This document shows, piece after piece, positions 1 through 5,290 of a stretch of 7,569 nucleotides of DNA (positions within the stretch are counted from its first letter, which is position 1; the number at the start of each line of letters is the position of its first letter). The stretch is from Desulfobacteraceae bacterium (GTDB lineage Bacteria; Desulfobacterota; DSM-4660; Desulfatiglandales; JALVMZ01). Below the pieces are notes generated by a model, which saw only the letters and a program-made list of their open reading frames with translations, had not been told where the DNA came from and searched no databases. Where the stretch lies: contig JALVMZ010000035.1 of the NCBI GenBank assembly GCA_027032655.1, positions 1-7,569 on the forward strand, written 5' to 3'. The position numbers and the translations under genes were made by a program.

Positions 1-18
1 GAACAAAATGCTATATTT

Positions 19-33
19 GTTTCAATTTGGCCA
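19..33. promoter_or_regulatory. Weak copy of the shared operator motif (site a)
   Basis: This site has a perfect left half GTTTCA (19-24), then ATT, then a poorly matching right half TGGCCA. Its centre lies 20 bp, about two helical turns, upstream of the better copy at 39-53. GTTTCA at 19-24 and TGAAAC at 48-53 also form a wide inverted repeat across the pair. It is probably the weaker partner of a tandem pair bound by the NtrC-type regulator encoded downstream. The call rests on similarity to the sites at 39-53 and 2925-2939 and would not stand alone. Confidence 0.4.
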
Positions 34-38
34 ATATT

Positions 39-53
39 TTTTCATTTTGAAAC
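39..53. promoter_or_regulatory. Operator / activator-binding site in kinase leader (site b)
   Basis: The sequence TTTTCATTTTGAAAC is a near-perfect inverted repeat of the form GTTTCA-N3-TGAAAC, with 5/6 matches on the left and 6/6 on the right. It shares 16 of 17 bases with 2926-2942, in front of the sigma-54 promoter: TTTCATTTTGAAACAAA here and TTTCATTTTGATACAAA there. Recurrence of so specific a word in the only two upstream regions flanking the regulator's genes suggests a binding site for that regulator. It ends 17 bp before the kinase start codon, which fits autoregulation, or an enhancer for a gene left of the window. Confidence 0.62.
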
Positions 54-58
54 AAAAA

Positions 59-64
59 GAGGGG
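59..64 (+). promoter_or_regulatory. Ribosome binding site of the histidine kinase gene
   Basis: GAGGGG lies 6 nt before the ATG at 71, which places the core GAGG 8 nt away. It decides the start. An in-frame ATG at position 8 has no visible Shine-Dalgarno sequence and would make the operator sites at 19-53 coding, so ATG 71 is preferred. Confidence 0.7.
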
Positions 65-70
65 ATATCC

Positions 71-1501
71 ATGTTAAAGATAAAGGGAACCATTCGTGGA
101 AAGATTATTACCACATTTATTTTATGTATTGCCTTTACAGGACTCCTAACAATACTGTATTCATTTCAGATATTTAACCTTAAGAAAAAACTGATTTTAA
201 TGGATGAATTTCATGATCTTTTTGAAGATATACTGGAAATAAGACGATATGAAAAGAATTATATGTATTTCAAAGAAAAGAGTTCTCTTATGGATATGAG
301 GGCTTATCTGGATAAAGCCAAAGAGAGAACAGACAAGCTATCCCACAATATTATTCAAATTACTGGTCTGGAAGAGTTTCAGAAATTTCAAACAAATCTT
401 CAACACTATAGAGATTGCATTGATAGATGCCTCAGGGGTGAAGGAGAACCAGATATTATTGATATAAGGGCAACCGGAGCCTCCATGGTGGATTTTACAA
501 AACACATAATAGAAAAGAAACGAATAAGAATTCACAAAATGTTGAAACAGATTCTTATCCTTCCATTAACCTATATGGGAGGATTCATGTTATTTATTGT
601 CTTTCTCTTTTATTATGTGGCAAGAAGTGCCATCAAGCGCCTTGAATTTATCCAGAAGGCGACTGAAGAGGTTGCCAAAGGAAATTTTACACCCATTACA
701 GACACTGGAAGGACAAAAGATGAGATTAACGACCTGATAACCGGGTTTAATAAGATGGCAATGGAGCTTGAATCCCGTTGGGAACAACTTGTCGAATCTC
801 GTAAACTTGCATCCATTGGAACCTTTACATCCGGCATAGCCCATGAATTGAATAATCCACTGAACAATATCTCCTTAACCGCAGAGAGTCTCTTAGAGGA
901 ATACAACTCCTTATCAGAAGGTGAATCAAAAGAGATGATACTGGATATTATTAATCAGGCCACAAGGGCAAGCGAAGTGGTAAAAAACCTTCTTGACTTT
1001 TCAAGAACAGAAAAGCCTCATTTCACCAAATTAAAAGTCAATGAAGTGATTAATCGAACAATCAATCTGGTGAAAAATCAGATTATGATTTCAGGAATAA
1101 AACTTGATGTCAATCTATCTGACGATCTCCCTTTCATCAGGGGTAACCTTCACAATCTTGAGCAGGTCTTCCTGAATCTTTTACTGAATTCTATCCAGGC
1201 AATGCCCAATGGTGGAAAGATCACCATTAGTGCCAGCAATGCCAATAATGGATTCATAAAGATTGATGTGACTGATACTGGTGTGGGGATCAAGCCTGAT
1301 GCCCTTGAAAAGATATTTGACCCATTTTATACCACGAAACCAGTGGGAAAAGGAACCGGCCTTGGGCTCTCCATTGTATATGGGATTGTCAAAAGACATG
1401 GTGGATATGTGGAAGTCAATAGCAAACTGAATGAGGGAACCACATTTAGCATTTATCTTCCCATTTACAATGGATCAGAAGAGGAGGTTAAAAATCAATG
1501 A
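71..1501 (+). CDS. Membrane-bound sensor histidine kinase (HAMP-HisKA-HATPase)
   Basis: This 476-residue kinase is inferred to autophosphorylate on histidine and pass the phosphate to the response regulator encoded next. Transmembrane helix 1 spans about residues 12-33 and helix 2 about 161-184. They bracket a predicted extracytoplasmic domain (about 34-160) that looks all-helical, contains an RRYEKNY motif, and has no recognisable PAS or Cache fold. HAMP follows at about 185-237. The H-box GIAHELNNPL puts the phospho-acceptor at His258. The N-box has Asn373, the G1 box is DTGVGI (402-407), the F-box starts at Phe416, and the G2 box GKGTGLGL is 426-433, so all catalytic boxes are intact. The stop overlaps the next start as ATGA (1498-1501), indicating translational coupling. 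The ligand is unknown. The family assignment is firm; the partner assignment follows from adjacency. Confidence 0.95.
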   Translation: MLKIKGTIRGKIITTFILCIAFTGLLTILYSFQIFNLKKKLILMDEFHDLFEDILEIRRYEKNYMYFKEKSSLMDMRAYLDKAKERTDKLSHNIIQITGLEEFQKFQTNLQHYRDCIDRCLRGEGEPDIIDIRATGASMVDFTKHIIEKKRIRIHKMLKQILILPLTYMGGFMLFIVFLFYYVARSAIKRLEFIQKATEEVAKGNFTPITDTGRTKDEINDLITGFNKMAMELESRWEQLVESRKLASIGTFTSGIAHELNNPLNNISLTAESLLEEYNSLSEGESKEMILDIINQATRASEVVKNLLDFSRTEKPHFTKLKVNEVINRTINLVKNQIMISGIKLDVNLSDDLPFIRGNLHNLEQVFLNLLLNSIQAMPNGGKITISASNANNGFIKIDVTDTGVGIKPDALEKIFDPFYTTKPVGKGTGLGLSIVYGIVKRHGGYVEVNSKLNEGTTFSIYLPIYNGSEEEVKNQ

Positions 1502-2874
1502 GATTGGCAATCGTGGACGATGAAATCACCATTCGAAGGAGACTCAAAAGGGTGCTTTTAAATGAGGGATTTGAAGTAGAAACCTTTGGGAAAGGAAAGG
1601 AATTTATTAATCGTCAGGCAAGACATCCCTTTCAGATTGTATTTCTTGATCTAAAGTTACCAGACATGGATGGACTTGATCTGCTTTCACTCCTTAAACC
1701 TTCAAACGATGATATTGAAGCAATTATTATCACGGGATATGGATCCATTGAAACTGCTATAGAAGCAATAAAAATGGGAGCATATCATTATCTTACAAAG
1801 CCCTTTCGTCTGGACGAAGTCAGACTTCTTGCAAAAGGAGCAAAAGAGAAGATTCAGCTTAAGGAGGAAAACAGGGAACTTAAACGTGCCCTGAATCACA
1901 ACGAGATTCTTAAAGGATTCATTGCAGGTAGTAAGATAATGCTGGAGATATTCGAAACTGTAAAAAAGATAGCACAGATTAATTGTAATGTCCTTATCCA
2001 GGGTGAAACAGGAACGGGTAAAGAATTGATTGCCAGGGCTATCCACTTACTTAGCAATCGTAGTAAAAGACCATTTGTTTCTTTCAACTGCGGGGGGTTT
2101 ACAGAGGAGTTAATAGCAAATGAACTTTTCGGTCATGAAAAGGGGGCTTATACAGGCGCAACTGAAACAAAAATCGGATTGCTTGAATCGGCAAATGGAG
2201 GGACAGTTTTTCTTGATGAGATTGGAGAGATCCCTGTCTCCATGCAGGTAAAGCTCCTTCATGTGATTCAGGAGAAGCGAATACTGAGAATCGGGAGCAC
2301 AAAGCCCATTGCTCTCGATATCCGTATCATAGCAGCCACCAATAAAGACCTGAAAAAGGCCATTGAGGAGGGGAGCTTCAGGAATGACCTGTATTATCGT
2401 CTCAATGTTGTATCATTGACCTTGCCCAGGTTGATTGAAAGAAGAGACGATATTCCACTGCTCATATCACATTTTATCAATAAATATAGCCGTGCCTTTG
2501 GTAAAAAGGTCAAAAGGGTTTCTCCTCAAGTAATGGATATACTGATGAATTACGACTTTCCAGGAAATGTGAGAGAGCTGGAAAATATTATACAGAGGGC
2601 TGTTGCACTTACAGAAGAAGAGACCATAAGGGTCAAAGACCTCCCATCTGACCTTCAGAGGCTGGAATTTAAATCAATGGATGGAGAGGGCCTCCTCAGT
2701 CTGGAAGAGGTTGAAAAACAGCATATCGAGCGAGTCCTGAAAAAAACTGGCTTTAACAAGAGCCTGGCAAGTAAGATACTCAATCTACCAAGGACAACCC
2801 TCTGGCGTAAGATGAAAAAGTATGGATTTACAAAACAGGATAACAGTATGAATAATCACGGCATCCACAATTAA
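1498..2874 (+). CDS. Sigma-54-dependent response regulator, NtrC family (REC-AAA+-HTH)
   Basis: This 458-residue enhancer-binding activator has an N-terminal receiver (about 1-118) with acidic pocket Asp7/Asp8, phospho-acceptor Asp51, Thr79 and Lys101. The AAA+ ATPase domain (about 140-370) has Walker A GETGTGKE at 169-176, the sigma-54 contact loop as GAYTGA (216-221, Phe replaced by Tyr), Walker B Asp240-Glu241, and PGNVREL at 355-361 with Arg359. A Fis-type helix-turn-helix lies at about 402-444, with ASKILNLPRTTLWRKMKKYG as its core. The GGAGG at 1483-1487 sits 10 nt before the ATG and inside the kinase gene. Known members oligomerise after phosphorylation and drive sigma-54 open-complex formation. 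The most likely target is the promoter at 3122-3138, with paired binding sites at 2902-2939. No terminator hairpin follows the stop. Confidence 0.96.
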   Translation: MRLAIVDDEITIRRRLKRVLLNEGFEVETFGKGKEFINRQARHPFQIVFLDLKLPDMDGLDLLSLLKPSNDDIEAIIITGYGSIETAIEAIKMGAYHYLTKPFRLDEVRLLAKGAKEKIQLKEENRELKRALNHNEILKGFIAGSKIMLEIFETVKKIAQINCNVLIQGETGTGKELIARAIHLLSNRSKRPFVSFNCGGFTEELIANELFGHEKGAYTGATETKIGLLESANGGTVFLDEIGEIPVSMQVKLLHVIQEKRILRIGSTKPIALDIRIIAATNKDLKKAIEEGSFRNDLYYRLNVVSLTLPRLIERRDDIPLLISHFINKYSRAFGKKVKRVSPQVMDILMNYDFPGNVRELENIIQRAVALTEEETIRVKDLPSDLQRLEFKSMDGEGLLSLEEVEKQHIERVLKKTGFNKSLASKILNLPRTTLWRKMKKYGFTKQDNSMNNHGIHN

Positions 2875-2901
2875 TACCCATTGTGCAATCAGACACCATG
2901 C

Positions 2902-2916
2902 TATCCATTTTGAAAC
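2902..2916. promoter_or_regulatory. Putative upstream activator site, distal (site c)
   Basis: TATCCATTTTGAAAC has a perfect right half TGAAAC and the same central CATTTTGA as the sites at 39-53 and 2925-2939, but a degraded left half (3/6). Its centre is 23 bp from that of the proximal site, so the two would lie roughly on the same face of the helix, a usual arrangement for cooperative dimers of NtrC-type activators. TGAAAC (2911-2916) and GTTTCA (2925-2930) also form an inverted repeat with an 8-nt gap, an alternative reading of the same bases. Confidence 0.5.
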
Positions 2917-2924
2917 TTGCCCGT

Positions 2925-2939
2925 GTTTCATTTTGATAC
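2925..2939. promoter_or_regulatory. Putative upstream activator site, proximal (site d)
   Basis: GTTTCATTTTGATAC is the best copy of the inverted repeat GTTTCA-N3-TGAAAC in this region (6/6 and 5/6). It lies roughly 185-190 bp upstream of the sigma-54 promoter, a usual distance for an enhancer that loops to the polymerase. Its near-identity to 39-53 upstream of the kinase gene is the main support. The likely ligand is the response regulator encoded at 1498-2874, by inference from position and repetition only. Confidence 0.62.
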
Positions 2940-3039
2940 AAATCCCTGATTTCACATACCTCATGATCATTATAGATTTTTATTAATCTTAACTTTCTTC
3001 TCTGTTCAAGAATAAATAAATATTAAAGAAAAGTCCTTA

Positions 3040-3052
3040 TATCAAGGAGTTA
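3040..3052 (+). promoter_or_regulatory. Putative IHF binding site 1
   Basis: TATCAAGGAGTTA matches the IHF consensus WATCAA-N4-TTR at every position and is preceded by an A/T-rich stretch (about 3010-3030), as in strong IHF sites. It lies between the activator sites and the sigma-54 promoter, where an IHF bend would help the enhancer-bound regulator reach the polymerase. The consensus comes from E. coli and short matches are common in AT-rich DNA, so position is the main support. Confidence 0.5.
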
Positions 3053-3085
3053 TAGTTATCTCCTCCAGAAATGAATAAATTCCTG

Positions 3086-3098
3086 TATCAATATCTTA
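3086..3098 (+). promoter_or_regulatory. Putative IHF binding site 2
   Basis: TATCAATATCTTA is a second full match to WATCAA-N4-TTR, 46 bp downstream of the first and in the same orientation. It ends about 24 bp before the -24 element of the sigma-54 promoter, so occupancy here might crowd the holoenzyme. The first site is the more typical position. It may be a genuine second bend or a chance AT-rich match. Confidence 0.4.
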
Positions 3099-3121
3099 TC
3101 TCCCTTCTAATCATAAAAGAA

Positions 3122-3138
3122 TGGCATTGATATTGCTT
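3122..3138 (+). promoter_or_regulatory. Sigma-54 (-24/-12) promoter of the usp-tauE operon
   Basis: TGGCAT, five bases, then TTGCTT closely matches the sigma-54 consensus TGGCAC-N5-TTGCW. The invariant GG (3123-3124) and GC (3135-3136) are separated by exactly 10 nt. Transcription would start near 3148, just before the Shine-Dalgarno sequence at 3151-3159, giving a short leader. Upstream IHF and activator sites and the adjacent NtrC-type regulator gene make a chance match unlikely. The promoter also shows that an in-frame ATG at 3121 cannot be the start of the downstream gene, because it lies upstream of the transcript. Confidence 0.85.
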
Positions 3139-3150
3139 GAAACAGGACAA

Positions 3151-3159
3151 AGGAGGTGG
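3151..3159 (+). promoter_or_regulatory. Ribosome binding site of the Usp-like gene
   Basis: AGGAGGTGG precedes the ATG at 3169 with 9 nt between its last base and the start codon. It is a near-complete anti-16S match and selects 3169 over the in-frame ATG at 3121. Confidence 0.8.
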
Positions 3160-3168
3160 AGAACAGGT

Positions 3169-3597
3169 ATGGAAAAAATCCTGGTTGCCCTAAATTCTGG
3201 TAAAACAACACTATGGTCTGTTGTGCACGCACTGAACCTTGCAAAACGGATAAGGGCAAGAGTCTATATCTTGATTATACCCGGGCCAATCTCAGAAGAA
3301 AAAGAAACGAAAAAGTCTGTTTCCATGATACAGAAAGAGCTTTCCCCATTAATAGACGGTGCCAGGTTAGATGGTGTTCTGGTTGATACATATATATCTT
3401 ACGGCAAATACGACCAGGAGATAATCAGATTTATTCGCGAAAACAGCATTGACCTACTGATAATAGGAATCCCTTCCTCACAAAAGGTAAATTACAAAAG
3501 TAAATTTTTTGACGATGTGGAAAAGATAAGGCAGAGAATTGACTGCCGAATTGAAATTGTAAATGAAAGAGACATAAAAATCCATAAAAGGAGTTAA
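3169..3597 (+). CDS. Universal stress protein (UspA-like fold), degenerate nucleotide site
   Basis: This 142-residue cytoplasmic protein resembles a single UspA domain: an opening beta strand EKILVAL, a long helix with ALNLAKR, strand ARVYILII, helix, strand VLVDTYISYG, helix DQEIIRFIRENS, and strand DLLIIGI (95-101). The Asp normally ending strand 1 is Asn9, and the Gly-rich loop G-x2-G-x9-G-S/T expected after strand 4 is replaced by IPSSQKVNYKSKFF, so ATP binding of the UspA/MJ0577 type is doubtful. The C-terminal tail (about 130-142) is very basic. It is first in an operon driven by the sigma-54 promoter, and its stop lies 2 nt before the next start. A regulatory or adaptor role for the transporter is a guess from context. 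Confidence 0.78.
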   Translation: MEKILVALNSGKTTLWSVVHALNLAKRIRARVYILIIPGPISEEKETKKSVSMIQKELSPLIDGARLDGVLVDTYISYGKYDQEIIRFIRENSIDLLIIGIPSSQKVNYKSKFFDDVEKIRQRIDCRIEIVNERDIKIHKRS

Positions 3598-3599
3598 GG

Positions 3600-4520
3600 A
3601 TGTGGCATTTATATCTACCAATTGCAGGGAATAGTGTGAATGTGTTTCTTATTTTTGGAATGGGAGGGCTTGTTGGTCTTCTATCCGGAATCTTTGGTGT
3701 TGGTGGTGGATTTTTAATGACACCACTGCTTATTATGATAGGCATACCGCCCACAGTGGCGGCTGCATCTGATGCCAACCAGATCGTTGGGGCATCAACA
3801 TCAGGGACCCTGGCTCATTATCGCCTTGGAAATGTGGACCTAAAAATGGGAATACTCCTTCTTATAGGTGGAGTTGCTGGTGGAACAATAGGTGTGCAGA
3901 TTATCAGGATATTAAGAGAGATAGGAAATGCGGATTTCCTGATAAAGATTACCTATGTTGTTATGCTTGGATTTGTAGGGATTTATATGTTTATTGAAAG
4001 TCTTCAATCACTAAAAAGAAAGGAAGAGCCATCAGGAACTGAAAAAAAGGAATCCAGATATGCAAAGTTTATCAGAAGTCTTCCATGGCAGATATATTTT
4101 GAAAAGTCGGGTATTCAATTATCTATTATAATGCCATTAATACTGGGCACCTTTGTGGGAATTCTGGCTGCAATAATGGGAGTTGGGGGTGGATTTATTA
4201 TGGTCCCCGTCATGGTCTATTTATTGAGGATGCCAATGCATGTGGTTGTGGGGACAAGTCTTTTCCAAATTCTTTTTACCTGTGTAAATGTTACAATCAT
4301 GCAGGCGCACACAAATCACACTGTGGATTTTATTCTTGCCCTGATTTTACTTCTGGGGTCTACTATTGGGGCCCAGATAGGTGCAAAGATAAGTGAAAAA
4401 TTAAAAGGAGACCAGCTCAAGATACTCCTCGCCTCCATCGTTCTTCTTGTGATGATAAAGATGTTATTAAGTCTTTTGCTTCCCCCAAATATTATGTTAA
4501 CCTACAAAGGAGGGCATTAA
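3600..4520 (+). CDS. TauE/SafE-family membrane permease (sulfite/organosulfonate exporter type)
   Basis: This 306-residue inner-membrane protein has about eight hydrophobic helices in two related halves. Each half carries the family signature: GIFGVGGGFLMTP (GVGGGF at 33-38) and AAIMGVGGGFIMVP (GVGGGF at 194-199), both followed by a small-residue helix. The halves are joined by a charged, presumably cytoplasmic linker at about 134-172 with KRKEE and EKKESR clusters, longer than in many family members. Characterised relatives export sulfite, sulfoacetate or related anions; the substrate here cannot be read from sequence. The start at 3600 has AAAAGGAG 6 nt upstream. The gene's last codons contain the ribosome site of the next gene, and pairing with a TIGR02186-type gene suggests the two products work together. 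Confidence 0.9.
   Translation: MWHLYLPIAGNSVNVFLIFGMGGLVGLLSGIFGVGGGFLMTPLLIMIGIPPTVAAASDANQIVGASTSGTLAHYRLGNVDLKMGILLLIGGVAGGTIGVQIIRILREIGNADFLIKITYVVMLGFVGIYMFIESLQSLKRKEEPSGTEKKESRYAKFIRSLPWQIYFEKSGIQLSIIMPLILGTFVGILAAIMGVGGGFIMVPVMVYLLRMPMHVVVGTSLFQILFTCVNVTIMQAHTNHTVDFILALILLLGSTIGAQIGAKISEKLKGDQLKILLASIVLLVMIKMLLSLLLPPNIMLTYKGGH
4506..4514 (+). promoter_or_regulatory. Ribosome binding site embedded in the 3' end of the permease gene
   Basis: AAAGGAGGG overlaps the final codons of the permease gene (encoding K-G-G-H) and lies 8 nt before a GTG start at 4523. Its strength and spacing support GTG as the start of the next gene and imply translational coupling. Confidence 0.8.
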
Positions 4521-4522
4521 AA

Positions 4523-5278
4523 GTGAAAAGAGAGATATTGAAAAATATATTTTTTGCTCTGGTAATAATCCTTTTCTCATCCTATTCTTATGCAGGTGAG
4601 GAAATTCAATTAAAATTTAATCCAAAAATTATTGCTATTGGGGCCACCTATCATGGCGCAACCCTTAATGTGGAAGGATATGTGCCTGAGGGGACCCAAG
4701 CAATTATAAATGTCATTGGCAAGCGAAGTGATGTAACTTTTAAGAAAAAAGGCAAGGCACTGGGCGTATTATGGATGAATCTGGGAACGGTTGTATTTCA
4801 TAATGTTCCAAATCTCTATCTTGTTTACACGGGAGACATGTCAGCGTCTTCAAACCTCCCGGTAGGATTTAAGTCCATAAAAGAGCAGATAACCATTACG
4901 CCTGATTCTGAAGATAAGGACTTTCTATTCAATGAATTTATAAAATTAAAGACAAAAAGTGGACTTTATTCTATTAATAGAGGTATAATAAAATATAAAA
5001 AGACTTCAAGGGGCATGAGAGCTTTTTCATGTAAAGTATCGCTTCCAGCCGCACTTGTTCCTGGTATTTATAAATTAAGGTTATTCGCTGTAAATGGAAA
5101 TCAGATCAGTGGCACACTCACCCATTCTTTAAAGGTAATAGAAAAGGGCATTCCCAGTATGGTGGCTGATCTTGCTTATCGTCATAGCACTCTATATGGA
5201 ATTATTGCCAGTCTGATGGCCATAATAGCAGGCCTTATTATGGGAATACTATTTAAAGGTGGCAAAGGAGGACACTGA
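4523..5278 (+). CDS. TIGR02186/PF09608-like membrane-anchored extracytoplasmic protein
   Basis: This 251-residue protein begins with GTG. A signal peptide (1-24) has a basic start KREILK, a hydrophobic core, and likely cleavage after SYA before Gly25. The mature part (about 25-220) looks beta-rich, like an immunoglobulin-type sandwich, with late strands around LVPGIYKLRLFAVNG and THSLKVIEKG. A C-terminal helix (224-244, LYGIIASLMAIIAGLIMGIL) would anchor it with a short basic tail inside. This plan and the closing LYG-helix match TIGR02186 (Alph_Pro_TM), a family of unknown function that I recall as often lying beside TauE/SafE genes. It may be an extracytoplasmic partner of the permease. One mature-region cysteine (in FSCKV) rules out an internal disulfide. 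Family assignment is from recalled features, not a search. Confidence 0.78.
   Translation: MKREILKNIFFALVIILFSSYSYAGEEIQLKFNPKIIAIGATYHGATLNVEGYVPEGTQAIINVIGKRSDVTFKKKGKALGVLWMNLGTVVFHNVPNLYLVYTGDMSASSNLPVGFKSIKEQITITPDSEDKDFLFNEFIKLKTKSGLYSINRGIIKYKKTSRGMRAFSCKVSLPAALVPGIYKLRLFAVNGNQISGTLTHSLKVIEKGIPSMVADLAYRHSTLYGIIASLMAIIAGLIMGILFKGGKGGH
5264..5271 (+). promoter_or_regulatory. Ribosome binding site for the PEP-synthase-like gene, long spacing
   Basis: AAAGGAGG lies inside the end of the TIGR02186-like gene. The only nearby in-frame start, ATG 5291, is 19 nt from its last base, longer than the usual 5-12 nt. No other in-frame start lies between the stop at 5276-5278 and 5291, and no better Shine-Dalgarno is closer. 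The site may be used through re-initiation by ribosomes finishing the upstream gene. Confidence 0.5.
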
Positions 5279-5290
5279 TCTAATCATATA

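Larger units (their letters stand above)
2875..3168. other. Non-coding control region between the regulator gene and the usp operon
   Basis: These 294 bp contain no convincing gene. Read left to right they hold two operator-like sites (2902-2916, 2925-2939), an AT-rich stretch (about 2960-3035), two IHF-consensus matches (3040-3052, 3086-3098), a sigma-54 promoter (3122-3138) and a Shine-Dalgarno sequence (3151-3159). The order of enhancer, bend site and promoter is the classical layout of an NtrC-type regulated promoter. No GC-rich hairpin with a T-tract was found, so how the two-component operon terminates is unclear and some read-through is possible. Confidence 0.8.

Noticed and set aside
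29..43. GG followed by TTC as a sigma-54 promoter before the kinase gene
   Set aside because: The GG at 29-30 has TT rather than the required GC after 10 nt, and the flanking bases do not match the consensus.
8..70. Upstream in-frame ATG extending the kinase by 21 residues
   Set aside because: There is no ribosome site before position 8, the added residues do not look like part of the protein, and the stretch contains the operator repeats. GAGGGG before ATG 71 is convincing.
2911..2930. TGAAAC-N8-GTTTCA as a transcription terminator for the regulator gene
   Set aside because: The stem is only six pairs, AT-rich and without an immediate T-tract. The same halves recur upstream of the kinase gene, so a protein-binding site explains them better.
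3071..3130. 19-codon open frame (MNKFLYQYLI...) between the IHF site and the promoter
   Set aside because: It runs through the -24 element, lacks a properly spaced ribosome site and resembles nothing known; AT-rich DNA yields such frames by chance.
3121..3168. In-frame ATG at 3121 as the start of the Usp-like gene
   Set aside because: It overlaps the sigma-54 promoter itself, so it would precede the transcript start. The Usp fold begins at MEKILVAL (3169), behind AGGAGGTGG.
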